This document shows positions 35,475 to 44,623 of a stretch of DNA of 60,530 nucleotides, piece by piece. Position 1 is the first letter of the stretch, and each line of letters begins with the position of its first letter. The notes beneath the pieces are model-generated. The model searched no databases, was not told where the DNA came from, and saw only the letters and a list, made by a program, of their open reading frames with translations. The translations under genes and the position numbers were made by a program. The stretch comes from Methanobacteriota archaeon (lineage in GTDB: Archaea > Halobacteriota > Methanosarcinia > Methanosarcinales > Methanosarcinaceae). The stretch covers positions 83,353 through 143,882 of the forward strand of contig JAENYU010000005.1 of the NCBI GenBank assembly GCA_016841625.1. Direction: 5' to 3'.

Positions 35475-35699
35475 TCAAAGCATTTCAAAAACTACCTTCA
35501 AAAGCACAATCAGGACAACGATTAAAAAGAGCGTCCAGATAAGTGGTAGCAGGATCCTGAGCAGGAAATACAGTATGACTGCTATCAGGATTATCTGAAG
35601 CAAGGACAGCTTCCTTCCCGCAACTCGAGTGAAAGGCCGGTTCACACTGCGTGAAAAATCGCCAAAAGCTCCGGATCTGCTCCTTCGTCTTCCTGCCAT
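35475..35699 (-). CDS. Small membrane protein, 74 aa
   Basis: The product begins MAGRRRSRSGAFGDF with a basic N-terminus, then two adjacent hydrophobic segments (roughly residues 33-52 and 54-73) rich in Leu, Ile and Val. The open frame can extend to 35738, but that adds an unsupported hydrophobic leader; ATG 35699 gives a typical small membrane protein with positive-inside orientation. No known family. It is close to a tRNA gene and read in the same direction. Confidence 0.6.
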   Translation of the reverse strand: MAGRRRSRSGAFGDFSRSVNRPFTRVAGRKLSLLQIILIAVILYFLLRILLPLIWTLFLIVVLIVLLKVVFEML

Positions 35700-35780
35700 A
35701 AATATCCCATAAAAAACGCATAAAATATAGAAATCCAAACTTTTAAAATCCGGAATACCTTTTTTGAAAGGTTTTTAGTA

Positions 35781-35852
35781 CAGGCCTGCTGGGAATCGAA
35801 CCCAGGTTCGGGGCTCCGGAGGCCCCAGTGATATCCACTACACCACAGGCCT
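35781..35852 (-). tRNA. tRNA-Arg (CCG)
   Basis: On the minus strand a complete 72-nt cloverleaf folds: acceptor AGGCCTG/CAGGCCT with discriminator G, D arm GTG/CAC, anticodon stem GGGGC/GCCCC with loop CTCCGGA (anticodon CCG, reading CGG), and T arm CTGGG TTCGAAT CCCAG. No CCA is encoded and no intron is present. Confidence 0.95.
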
Positions 35853-36007
35853 TTATCATGTAAACCCCGGAGGGTTAACTGGCTGTCTATAGTGCGAAAT
35901 AGCTTATATATTTAATCCTCATATTCTTATCCCGGCTCCCTAAACCCGGAAACAAAAATAGAAAGAGGGGTGCTCGAAAGAGAATTCTTGCACAGAATTT
36001 TCATCTA

Positions 36008-36110
36008 TTTTCATCTCTATCTATCAATCTGTTTTCATCTCTATCTATCAATCTGTTTTCATCTCTATCTATCAATCTGTTTTCATCTCTATCTATCATC
36101 TGTTTTCATT
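36008..36110. repeat. 24-bp tandem repeat, about four copies
   Basis: The unit TTTTCATCTCTATCTATCAATC plus TG is repeated exactly at 36008, 36032 and 36056; a fourth copy at 36080 lacks one base and a partial fifth follows. The array directly abuts the stop codon of the PPDK-like gene on the minus strand, so it is in the 3' untranslated region. Confidence 0.95.
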
Positions 36111-36111
36111 T

Positions 36112-37719
36112 TTATCTAATTTCTTTTTTCCACGTTTCCACCACTCCCAGCAGTTCCACTGGTTTTTCGTATTTTACTTCCACTTCTCCTTCATAGACCG
36201 TTCCACTGGCCCCGTCAAGGCTGATGATGTCTCCTTCCCGGAACGCTTTTTCCCCGATTACACATATTCTTGCTTCTGTTTTGAGTTTAAGGTCCCCGCA
36301 GTTCACGATACAGACCTTTCCCATCTGGCGGGCTACCACCACTGCATGGGCAGTCCTAGCTCCCCTGGAAGTCAGGAGCCCTGAAGCGGCATGGATTCCG
36401 GGGATGTCATCGGGAGACGGGGTTTCCCTGATAAGGATTACGGGACCTTCTTTTGCATAGGCCCTTGCCCTTTCGATGCCAAGCGCGATTCTCCCACTTG
36501 CGACTCCACAGGAAGCCGAATCTCCTTTTGCGAGCGGGGCTTTTTCAGCCTTAATTTCCTGCACGCAGATAGAATCTAGATCCACTTCTTCCAGCTGTTT
36601 TATGGCTTCAAGAGTGGGGAGTATGCCTTCCTTCCAGAGGTCCACCGCGATTCTGAGGGCAGCAAGGGGAGAGCGCTTTCCACTCCTGTTCTGTAGCAGG
36701 TAGAGCCTTCCCTCTTCTACTGTGAACTCCAGGTCCTGCATGTCCCTGAAATGGGCTTCGAGCTTCTTTCCTATTCTTTCGAGTTCCCGGAATACTCTGG
36801 GAATTGCAGTTTGTAATTCGACTCCGTGGCTTGCCGCCTGAGCCCCGGAAACAACGTCTTCCCCCTGGGCCCCGAACTTGAAGTCAATTACAGGGACATT
36901 TTCCCCTGTCCAGGGGTTTCGCGTAAAAGCTATTCCAGCCCCTGAATTCATCCCCATGTTCCCGAAGACCATCGCCTGGACCGTGACTGCCGTCCCCCTT
37001 GCCCCTTTGATCCCGTTGATCCTCCGGTACTCCCGGGCTCTGGGGCTCATCCAGGAATCAAGCACGGCTTTTACCGCAAGCTCAAGCTGTTCATAGGGAT
37101 CCCCGGGAAAGGGTATCCTGCTGGCATCCTGAAAAACCTTTTCATATTCCGCGGAAAGTTCCCTGAGTCCGCAGAAGTCCAGTTCCACCTCATCGGGGAC
37201 TTCCTGGGCAGCCAGAGCCCCTTTCAGGAGTTCCCTGTACGGGGCAGGGTCCTGGAAAAACACGTTACTCCCAAAACCTTCCACCAGCCTGCGGTACGAG
37301 TCCCAGGCAAAACGGGGGTTCCCGGTCCTGGCGATCATTCCGCTTACGGTTTCCCGGGTCATCCCCACGTTAAGCAGGGTCTCCATGGACCCCGGCATGG
37401 AAACCGAAGCCCCGGAACGGACCGAGACCAGCAGAGGAGGTCTCCCTCCAAAGAACTTCCGCGTTGCATTTTCCAGGAAAGATATACCTTCCCGAAGCAG
37501 AGCGGGAACATCTTCGGGAAGCTGCCTATCATTTTCAAAGTACTCCTCACAGATCGAAACGTTGAGCACAAAACCCGGCGGCACCGGGACTCCAAGGGCT
37601 ACCATTACCGAAAGCCCCGCCGCCTTGTTCCCGAAAGCTTCCCTGGAAGCTTTTCCTGCATGCCTGTTTCCGAACTTGAAGATCCTTTCCCCGGCTCCTC
37701 TTTCTTTTTCGGCCTCCAT
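36112..37719 (-). CDS. PPDK-like protein without the PEP-binding barrel
   Basis: The 535-residue protein matches the first ~60% of pyruvate phosphate dikinase. Residues ~30-350 form the ATP-grasp domain (FGNKAAGLSVMVALGVPVPPGF, SVRSGASVSMPGSMETLLN, NSGAGIAFTRNPWTGE, LEFTVEEGRLYLLQNRSGKR). Residues ~400-510 form the swivelling phosphohistidine domain, with the active-site histidine at about 458 in RGARTAHAVVVAR. The C-terminal TIM barrel that binds PEP or pyruvate is entirely absent: the gene stops about 25 residues after the His domain. A full PEP synthase is therefore excluded; phosphotransfer to another acceptor, as in rifampin phosphotransferase, is possible. The upstream PhoU-type gene ends 25 bp away, so they are an operon. 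Confidence 0.85.
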   Translation of the reverse strand: MEAEKERGAGERIFKFGNRHAGKASREAFGNKAAGLSVMVALGVPVPPGFVLNVSICEEYFENDRQLPEDVPALLREGISFLENATRKFFGGRPPLLVSVRSGASVSMPGSMETLLNVGMTRETVSGMIARTGNPRFAWDSYRRLVEGFGSNVFFQDPAPYRELLKGALAAQEVPDEVELDFCGLRELSAEYEKVFQDASRIPFPGDPYEQLELAVKAVLDSWMSPRAREYRRINGIKGARGTAVTVQAMVFGNMGMNSGAGIAFTRNPWTGENVPVIDFKFGAQGEDVVSGAQAASHGVELQTAIPRVFRELERIGKKLEAHFRDMQDLEFTVEEGRLYLLQNRSGKRSPLAALRIAVDLWKEGILPTLEAIKQLEEVDLDSICVQEIKAEKAPLAKGDSASCGVASGRIALGIERARAYAKEGPVILIRETPSPDDIPGIHAASGLLTSRGARTAHAVVVARQMGKVCIVNCGDLKLKTEARICVIGEKAFREGDIISLDGASGTVYEGEVEVKYEKPVELLGVVETWKKEIR

Positions 37720-37744
37720 ATCTGGAACTCCCTTTAATTTCCTT

Positions 37745-39706
37745 TTACCGCCTTTCCCAGGCGTTCAATTCGAAAGCTCTCTCCCGGACAGTATAGGCTG
37801 CCCACATAAGGGAATTGATAGCTTCCTCGATATTTCTTGCAAGCTCGGAAGAAACAAAACATTCCCGGAAATCCTGGCACTCCCTGACGAAGATTTTCTT
37901 TGCCACCCTGTATTCATGGTCGCCCTTTTCCTCAAGTTCGATAACCTTTGCCACCGAACCCAGGAAAAACTGCATCTCGTCAAGGGAACAGCCACGTGTA
38001 GTGCACTGGAAAGCGTACATGGTCTTCAAAAATTCCCGGTTCCCGGTGAGAGCCGTGTCCGCCAGCTTGCAGAGTTCTGATAGGATCTTTTCCGACGGTG
38101 CGTTCTCGGGGACAAAAGTCGTGAAAAACGCGGCTTCTTCCAGATAGTCCAGTACATCGTCTGAGAGACAGATCAGCCTTTCAAAAAAAACTACGGCATC
38201 GATCCTCCTTGAAATTGTACGCACCCTGTTTACCAGTTCATCCGCCTGCCTTTCCCACTGCTTTGCCCGTTTTGCGTTTCTCAACACAAAACCCGCTTCT
38301 CCGCCATAAAGGACATGGAGGAGAGAATCCCGGACCGCTCCTGCCACCTCTACGGTAAGGGAGGCGTGTTCCGCACAAATTTCCATCAGGTCCTGCTCGG
38401 CCGAATTGAAGTAGCGGAGCAGTTCAGCTTTGATTTCATCCCGGATCAGGAGGAGAGGCTCTTCCGCAAGGAGCCCTTCTGTGGCTCTTTTAAGCACCCA
38501 CTGAAAAAACTCGACGGTCCTTTCCCTGCCCATGACCTGATGGAGGGGTTCCCCGTAGCGGATAGGGACCCTGGACGCAAGTTCCAGAGCTTCGAAAATC
38601 AGCTGTTCTCCCCCTAGCACCAGAAAACCCCTGTGTCCGCACTCATTTTCCGCAGCCCAGTGGAGCACTCTGCTGCAGTCGGCGTTTCGCATGAAGTTCC
38701 TGAGGCGTTTCCTTGCCCTGTTCCAGTCGATCAAAAAGACGAGCTTTGCCCCGAGGTGAGTCAGGAAAGCTTCGAGCTCCTCTCCGTTTTTTCCCCTGAA
38801 CTTTCCCACGGATAGGTGGTAGACATTCTCTTCAAAACTGTCGGATGATTTCGAAAGCGTGTCTTCCCAGACCGTGCCGGTGCCCTCGAAAAGGCTCCGG
38901 AAGAAAAGCACTCGCTGCATATGGACATCAGTGTAGGTTACGGAAGCTTCCAGCCCCTTAACATTCACGACCAGCACATGCGCTTCGGTTTCCCCTATAT
39001 CGTTCTGGATCACAAGCTTATCCGCCGTGCGGGTGGCAGTTGTCCCCAGCCCAGGGTGCTCGAACTTCAGGGGCTTTGTCCGGTTTACGCCTTTCATAAA
39101 GGCTTTAACCAGCCTCCGGTCCCGAGCATCGATCATGTAAACCTTTGCCCCGTCGATAGTCTCCCCTGCAAGCTCTTCCTGCATCCGGGAAAGGGCTTTA
39201 TGGACGTCCATGACCAGGAGGTGAAGGCTGTCCCCGGCTTTCCTGTCCCCGGAAGTAAGGGCCCTTATGAATTCCCCGCTCAGCCCTTCCCCCTCCCGGA
39301 CCCGGAATTCTTTTCCCCCGGGCTTCGTCAACTGTTTCAGCCTTATTTCAAACGCTTCTGCTTCAGTTCCCCCGGTTGCCAGAAGGGGTTTTAACATCTC
39401 AGCCATGCAGTTCCGGGTCCGGGAAAAGACCTCTTCCGCAAAAGGAAACTCGTAAGAACCGGAATCCTTTTTCACTGCCCCGGCAACGACCCTGTCAAAC
39501 CTGGAGTCCTCTTCCCCCGCAGTTTCCCGCTCGGTCCTGAGCACCGGAAACTCCCTTTCCGGATGTTCGGCTTTTTCCCGCGCCGTCTGAAGAAGCGTAA
39601 AATAATATTTTATACGGTCGTTTGCAAGAAGAGCCGAGTTCACCAGCCCCGGCAGGAGAAGTTCCTCTTCCCCAAGTTCCCTTACTATGGATTTCTTTTC
39701 GACCAT
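37745..39706 (-). CDS. PhoU/DUF47-like protein paired with the PPDK-like gene
   Basis: The 653-residue protein has several parts: an N-terminal helical region (~1-90), an unknown alpha/beta middle with VYMIDARDRRLVKAFMKG and a GLGTTATRTADKLVIQND stretch (~145-270), and a C-terminal ~220-residue helical bundle resembling PhoU/DUF47 (KRAKQWERQADELVNRV, LICLSDDVLDYLEEA, IELEEKGDHEYR). PhoU-type bundles bind multinuclear metal through E/DxxxD motifs, of which EEKGDHE is a candidate. ATG 39706 follows GGGGGTGGGG; the open frame to 39769 extends into low-quality sequence. It is transcribed first, and the PPDK-like gene follows after 25 bp. A phosphate- or nucleotide-linked role is inferred. Confidence 0.75.
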   Translation of the reverse strand: MVEKKSIVRELGEEELLLPGLVNSALLANDRIKYYFTLLQTAREKAEHPEREFPVLRTERETAGEEDSRFDRVVAGAVKKDSGSYEFPFAEEVFSRTRNCMAEMLKPLLATGGTEAEAFEIRLKQLTKPGGKEFRVREGEGLSGEFIRALTSGDRKAGDSLHLLVMDVHKALSRMQEELAGETIDGAKVYMIDARDRRLVKAFMKGVNRTKPLKFEHPGLGTTATRTADKLVIQNDIGETEAHVLVVNVKGLEASVTYTDVHMQRVLFFRSLFEGTGTVWEDTLSKSSDSFEENVYHLSVGKFRGKNGEELEAFLTHLGAKLVFLIDWNRARKRLRNFMRNADCSRVLHWAAENECGHRGFLVLGGEQLIFEALELASRVPIRYGEPLHQVMGRERTVEFFQWVLKRATEGLLAEEPLLLIRDEIKAELLRYFNSAEQDLMEICAEHASLTVEVAGAVRDSLLHVLYGGEAGFVLRNAKRAKQWERQADELVNRVRTISRRIDAVVFFERLICLSDDVLDYLEEAAFFTTFVPENAPSEKILSELCKLADTALTGNREFLKTMYAFQCTTRGCSLDEMQFFLGSVAKVIELEEKGDHEYRVAKKIFVRECQDFRECFVSSELARNIEEAINSLMWAAYTVRERAFELNAWERR

Positions 39707-39962
39707 GCCCCACCCCCGGAGGCATTTGTTAGGTATTGATTCGGGTTTCCGGCAGGCTAATAATGCCATTGCACGAATAACGCCATCGCAAAAGGATAAT
39801 TTTTGTTATTTTTGTTGTATAATTATATAAATGTCCTGAATATTAAACATTGGTATCCCTTCTAAAAAAGACGAGGATCCGCAGAGAAGAGTAGGGAATG
39901 AACAGGAAAAAAAGAGAAGGTAAAATTCAAAATTGGATCGGGCAAAATTTTTGAAATCTTTT

Positions 39963-40508
39963 TTAGCCTTCCCAGACCTTCCCGTACTTTTCCTCAAACA
40001 CGAGCTCTTCAAGCCCTTTCCGCGTGGACGTCCTCTCCTTCAGAACCGGTTTCCCGACAGCAAGCACTGCCATGAGCTCAAAGCTTTCCGGGCATTCCAG
40101 AACCGAGTTGACCTTCTCACTCTGCTTCAGGATTTCTCCCAGCCACACGGCTCCCAGGCCCAGTTCACAGACGGCAAGGAGCATGTTCTGGATGGCGGCA
40201 CCGACTGCCTGGACATCTTTAGTGTGGTTGTACGAATTTTCCGTATCCAGGTAGACAGCAATCAGAAGCGGGGCAGCTGCAACTACTTTCGTATAGTGCG
40301 TGCACTCCGAGAGCTGCATAATGGTATCCTTTTCCCGGATTACGATAAAGCGCCAGGGCTGGTTGTTCAAGCCGGAAGGGGCCCAGCGCCCGGCGTTGAG
40401 GATGCTGTTGATATCTTCCGTACTAACGGGACTGTCCGTAAACTCCCGGACGCTTCGCCTCTTGAGGATTGTATCAATTACCTTGCTTTCTTCTGTTGCT
40501 GGCATCAT
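39963..40508 (-). CDS. Nitroreductase-family FMN oxidoreductase
   Basis: The 181-residue enzyme has the family's FMN-binding RRSVREFTDSPV near the N-terminus, NAGRWAPSGLNNQPWRF, AAIQNMLLAVCELGLGAVWLG and the C-terminal GKP. Such homodimeric FMN proteins reduce nitro groups, quinones or flavins with NAD(P)H; the native substrate is unknown. Start MMPATEESKV, with GGAGGGA upstream on the minus strand. It is 254 bp downstream of the DUF47-like gene's start, on the same strand, and seems to be its own transcript. Confidence 0.88.
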   Translation of the reverse strand: MMPATEESKVIDTILKRRSVREFTDSPVSTEDINSILNAGRWAPSGLNNQPWRFIVIREKDTIMQLSECTHYTKVVAAAPLLIAVYLDTENSYNHTKDVQAVGAAIQNMLLAVCELGLGAVWLGEILKQSEKVNSVLECPESFELMAVLAVGKPVLKERTSTRKGLEELVFEEKYGKVWEG

Positions 40509-40714
40509 TTCCCTCCGGATTGAATTTTAAATTTCAGACTTATGAACGTTCTGTTCTACGGCTGCAACTAATCGACAAAAAATCAACTGTCTGGAGGCCA
40601 GAACCTGCCAAAAAAGTCCGGACAGCTAAGCTGCCAAAAAAAATTCCCGGACGGATCTGGAAAACGACCCGGACGGGAAAGGAAAAAATAAGTTCAGGAT
40701 AGATCGGTTCAGGA

Positions 40715-41722
40715 TCAGTCGTCGTCGATCTTCTTGTTAAGCCAGGGGATGTTTGCCCTGATTTCCTTGCCGACTACTTCGAGGGGGTGCTCTTTTTCCT
40801 GGCGTTCCATGGCTTTGAGCACGGGGTGGTTGACCATGCCTTCGAGGACGAACTCCTTGGCAAATTCCCCGTTCTGGATCCTCTCGAGAGCTATGTACAT
40901 GGCTTCGCGGGATTCTTCATTGATGACCCTCGGGCCCACGGTCATGCCGCCGTATTCCGCTGTGTTGGAAACGGAGTGCCACATCCTCTCGAGCCCGCCT
41001 TCGTAGATCAGGTCAACGATGAGCTTGACTTCATGGCAGGTTTCGAAGTAGGCCATTTCAGGCTGGTACCCGGCTTCTACGAGGACTTCGAAAGCTGTCT
41101 TGATAAGGGCGGAAAGCCCTCCGCAGAGGTCAACCTGTTCCCCGAAAAGGTCGGTTTCGGTTTCTTCCCTGAAGGTTGTCTCGTAGACGCCTGCCCTGGT
41201 AGCCCCTATTCCCTTGGCGTAGGCTATGGCAAGGTCTTTTGCAGTGCCTGTTGCGTCCTGGTAGATAGCGATCAGGCCCGGAACCCCTATTCCTTCGGTG
41301 TATGTCCTCCTGACAATGTGTCCGGGACCTTTGGGGGCGACCATGAAGACGTCAACGTTTTTCGGGGGCACGATCTGGCTGTAGTGGATGTTGAACCCGT
41401 GGGCGAAAACGATAGCGTTCCCTGCTTCGAGGTTAGGCTCGATTTCAGAGTAATAGACCCCTGACTGCTTTTCATCAGGCAGGAGGATCATGATAACGTC
41501 TGCGGCTTTTGCTGCCTCTGCAACGGTCATGACCTTCAGGCCGTCGGCTTCGGCCTTGACGCGGCTGGAACTGCCTTCCCTGAGTCCCACAACCACATTG
41601 AGCCCGGACTCATGGAGGTTGAGGGCATGTGCGTGTCCCTGGCTGCCAAAGCCCATTACTGCGATAGTCTTGTCCTTAAGCGCATCAAGGGTGGTGTCAT
41701 CGTCATAAATTATATTTGCCAT
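40715..41722 (-). CDS. ilvC: Ketol-acid reductoisomerase, class I
   Basis: The 335-residue enzyme isomerises and reduces 2-acetolactate (or 2-aceto-2-hydroxybutyrate) for valine, isoleucine and leucine synthesis. The dinucleotide motif [13 protein letters not shown] lies near residue 25, the phosphate-binding loop [11 protein letters not shown] indicates NADPH, and the all-helical C-terminal domain has the Mg-ligand stretch [17 protein letters not shown]. It lies 274 bp after ilvN, possibly with its own promoter, because a 20-bp tandem repeat fills the gap. Confidence 0.97.
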   Translation of the reverse strand: MANIIYDDDTTLDALKDKTIAVMGFGSQGHAHALNLHESGLNVVVGLREGSSSRVKAEADGLKVMTVAEAAKAADVIMILLPDEKQSGVYYSEIEPNLEAGNAIVFAHGFNIHYSQIVPPKNVDVFMVAPKGPGHIVRRTYTEGIGVPGLIAIYQDATGTAKDLAIAYAKGIGATRAGVYETTFREETETDLFGEQVDLCGGLSALIKTAFEVLVEAGYQPEMAYFETCHEVKLIVDLIYEGGLERMWHSVSNTAEYGGMTVGPRVINEESREAMYIALERIQNGEFAKEFVLEGMVNHPVLKAMERQEKEHPLEVVGKEIRANIPWLNKKIDDD

Positions 41723-41740
41723 TGCTTGCTTCTCCTGATA

Positions 41741-41820
41741 AATTCCTTATACTTTTTAGAATTTCCTTATACTTTTTAGAATTTCCTTATACTTGCTCGA
41801 ATTTCTGTATAAATTCTTTA
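41741..41820. repeat. 20-bp tandem repeat upstream of ilvC
   Basis: The unit ATTTCCTTATACTTTTTAGA appears at 41741, 41761, 41781 and, more diverged, at 41801, in exact 20-bp register. On the minus strand it reads TCTAAAAAGTATAAGGAAAT and places several TATA-like AGTATAAGG elements just before ilvC. Confidence 0.9.
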
Positions 41821-41996
41821 ATTCTTATATGAACAATTACCTGTATTTTTAAAAAATTTTCCTCAACTTTTAAGGAAAATTCCTGTTTTTGGGGAGGGCT
41901 TATTCCGTGCCCGGCACCATTAAAATATCCGGACCCGGAGCCCCCATCTGAGAAAAATAATTGAGCAGTCACCTCTTTTTAACTGCTCTTTAATAT

Positions 41997-42482
41997 TTAA
42001 ACCTTCTTTGAACCGCGGGCTATGGCAATCTTTCCTGTCCGGACCATCTCCTTGATCCCGAACTTCTGGAGCAGGTTTTCGATTGCCATGATCTTCTCTT
42101 CATTCCCCGTGACTTCCACGGTAACGGATTTCGGGCCCACGTCCACTATACGAGCCCTGAAGATATCGGTGATCTGCATGATTTCGGCTCTGGAACTCTC
42201 ATCGGCTGCGACCTTGAAAAGCGCCAGTTCCCGCTCCACGGCGTCTTCGCTTGCAAGGTCCGAGACCTTGATGACTTCCACCAGCTTGTTCAGCTGCTTC
42301 TTGACCTGTTCGAGTACGCTGTCGTCCCCGTGGACAACAATGGTCATTCGGGAAACGTCCGGTTCTTCCGTGACCCCGACAGCCAGGCTGTCGATGTTGT
42401 ACCCACGCCTCGAAAAGAGCCCTGCAACCCTTGACAGGACCCCTGCCCTGTTCTCAACCAGAACCGCAAGTGTGTGTTTCAT
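41997..42482 (-). CDS. ilvN: Acetolactate synthase regulatory subunit
   Basis: The 161-residue subunit carries an N-terminal ACT domain ([29 protein letters not shown]) that binds valine for feedback inhibition, followed by the usual C-terminal ALS-regulatory domain. It activates and regulates IlvB, whose gene ends 2 bp upstream. Start [11 protein letters not shown] at 42482. Confidence 0.96.
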   Translation of the reverse strand: MKHTLAVLVENRAGVLSRVAGLFSRRGYNIDSLAVGVTEEPDVSRMTIVVHGDDSVLEQVKKQLNKLVEVIKVSDLASEDAVERELALFKVAADESSRAEIMQITDIFRARIVDVGPKSVTVEVTGNEEKIMAIENLLQKFGIKEMVRTGKIAIARGSKKV

Positions 42483-42484
42483 TC

Positions 42485-44173
42485 TCAGTCCTCCAGGTCA
42501 AGGATTTCATTGATTGCAGCCCCTGCCGGGACCATAGGATAGACATTTTCCTCACACTCGATAATCACGTCGACAATAGCAGGCCTGCCTGAATTGATGG
42601 CTTCCTCGATCGCCGGCCTGACCTCGGACGGCTTTTCAGCCCTGAGCCCGAGAGCCCCGTATGCTTCGGCAAGTTTCACGAAGTCAACGCTACCGGAGAT
42701 GTCGGTGCAGGAGTACCTCCGGTCAAAGAAGAGTTCCTGCCACTGCCTGACCATTCCCAGGTAACCGTTGTTCATGATCACGGCAACGACCGGAATGTCG
42801 TTCTGGACTGCTGTGGCAAGTTCCTGGGAGTTCATCTGGAATGAGCCGTCCCCTGAAATGTCAACGACAAGTTTGTCAGGTCTCCCAACCTTGGCCCCAA
42901 TGGCTGCCGGGTAGCCGTAGCCCATGGTCCCCAGGCCACCAGAAGTAAGGAAAGTCCTGGGCTCGCTGAACTTGAAGTACTGAGCTGCCCACATCTGGTG
43001 CTGCCCGACTTCGGTGACAATGATAGCGTCCTTGCAGACCTCCGAAATCTGTTCCACGACGAACTGCGGCTTGATAACGTCTGTTTCCTTCCTGTAGCTG
43101 AGCGGATATTCCTTCTTCCATTCGATTATCTTTGCAAGCCAGAATTCGGAGTTGCAGCATTTGACGTATTTGGTCAGGGCCTTGAGGATATGTTTTGCAT
43201 CTCCCACAATCGGGATGTTCACGGGCACGTTCTTGGAGATCTCTGCGGGGTCGATGTCAATGTGGATGACCCTGGCATTCGTGGCAAAGGATTCCAGCTT
43301 CCCGGTCACCCGGTCGTCAAACCTTGCCCCCACCGCAATTACCAGGTCCGATTCCTGGATTGCGTAGTTTGCATACTTGGTGCCGTGCATCCCCAGCATC
43401 CCCAGGTTCAGGGGGTGCTCGGTAGGAATGGACCCGATCCCCGTAAGGGTCGTGGTCACGGGAGCCATGATTGTTTCGGCAAATCTCACCAGTTCTGCGG
43501 CTGCATTCGAACTGATTACCCCACCTCCTGCGTAAATGATGGGCCGGAAGGATTTTGCAATTTCTTCGGCAGCCCTTTTCACCTGCTGGAGGTTGCCTTT
43601 GTAGGTAGGCTTGTAACCCCTGAGTTCCACTTTCTCAGGGTAATGAAAGTCAATTTCGGAGATCTGGATGTCTTTTGGAAGGTCAATTAATACCGGGCCA
43701 GGCCTTCCGGTGGAAGCGATGTAAAAGGCTTCTTTCATGATTCTTGGAAGCTCGTTTGCGTCCTGTACGAGGTAATTGTGCTTGGTAATGGGCTGGGTAA
43801 TTCCCTTGATGTCAGCTTCCTGGAAGGCATCATTCCCGATCATGAACTGGGGGACCTGACCGGTTAAGGCTACTATGGGCACTGAGTCCATATATGCGGT
43901 AGCAATGCCTGTTACCAGGTTGGTTGCTCCGGGACCTGAGGTGGAAACGCAGACCCCGGTCTTTCCCGTCGCGCGGGCGTATCCGTCTGCAGCATGGGCT
44001 GCTGCCTGTTCGTGGCGTACGAGTATGTGGCGCAGATCTGAATCATAGAGTTCATTGTAGAAAGGTATGATCTGCCCTCCGGGATACCCGAAGATAGTGT
44101 CAACGCCTTCCAATTCAAGGCATTTTATAATAGCCCTGGCGCCATTAATTTTTTCTGTTGACCCGGTTGTCAT
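42485..44173 (-). CDS. ilvB: Acetolactate synthase catalytic subunit
   Basis: The 562-residue thiamine-diphosphate enzyme makes 2-acetolactate from pyruvate, the shared precursor of valine and leucine, and the substrate of the secreted decarboxylase at 1843. Landmarks: [12 protein letters not shown], the catalytic glutamate in [17 protein letters not shown], the FAD-domain [10 protein letters not shown], and the ThDP motif [18 protein letters not shown]...[10 protein letters not shown]. Start [13 protein letters not shown]; the upstream 450-bp spacer holds its promoter. First gene of ilvB-ilvN-ilvC. Confidence 0.97.
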   Translation of the reverse strand: MTTGSTEKINGARAIIKCLELEGVDTIFGYPGGQIIPFYNELYDSDLRHILVRHEQAAAHAADGYARATGKTGVCVSTSGPGATNLVTGIATAYMDSVPIVALTGQVPQFMIGNDAFQEADIKGITQPITKHNYLVQDANELPRIMKEAFYIASTGRPGPVLIDLPKDIQISEIDFHYPEKVELRGYKPTYKGNLQQVKRAAEEIAKSFRPIIYAGGGVISSNAAAELVRFAETIMAPVTTTLTGIGSIPTEHPLNLGMLGMHGTKYANYAIQESDLVIAVGARFDDRVTGKLESFATNARVIHIDIDPAEISKNVPVNIPIVGDAKHILKALTKYVKCCNSEFWLAKIIEWKKEYPLSYRKETDVIKPQFVVEQISEVCKDAIIVTEVGQHQMWAAQYFKFSEPRTFLTSGGLGTMGYGYPAAIGAKVGRPDKLVVDISGDGSFQMNSQELATAVQNDIPVVAVIMNNGYLGMVRQWQELFFDRRYSCTDISGSVDFVKLAEAYGALGLRAEKPSEVRPAIEEAINSGRPAIVDVIIECEENVYPMVPAGAAINEILDLED

Positions 44174-44623
44174 TGTATTTAATCTCCTTCTTGTCTCTTG
44201 GCGACTGATTCGACTTATATATTCTTTTTATCCAGTCGAATACAGTCCTGAAAGTGCATGTTTATCAGAAATACTTTTTGCCAATCACGCTCGCAATTTT
44301 CATTCTGAGTTTCATTGTGATTTTTTTCGAGTTCATTTTGAATTCAACTGAATTTCATTACGAACTCAACTGAATTTCATTATGAATTCTTTAAATTTCA
44401 TTGAATTCGTTTCATTATAAATTCTGTGCTTGAATTCATTCGATACATCATTATCAATCATGTTGTATATGAATGCAGGTTTCCTCCGGCTCACGAGTCC
44501 AAAAAGGCCTTTCATTTCCAATTCTTCCATTACCAATCAAATCCCCGCTCAAAACGGAAAAATTAGAGGGGGACAATAAGTCCCCTGAAAAACCCATGTA
44601 AGGAAAGCATCCTTCTTTCGAGC
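44174..44623. other. Spacer upstream of ilvB
   Basis: No gene. Two near-identical copies of CTCAACTGAATTTCATTAYGAA occur around 44345-44386 and more degenerate GAATTC/TTTCATT units continue to about 44445. This is likely the ilvB promoter/leader. The side next to the leuA-type gene (44500-44620) has no notable structure. Confidence 0.6.

Noticed and set aside
36008-36110. CRISPR array
   Set aside because: Units are contiguous 24-bp tandem repeats without unique spacers; no cas genes are in the window.
39806-40012. 68-codon frame on the minus strand
   Set aside because: It overlaps the nitroreductase end and AT-rich promoter sequence; no support.
41787-41972. 61-codon frame between ilvN and ilvC
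   Set aside because: It runs through the tandem repeats and terminator-like sequence, with low-complexity product; probably spurious.
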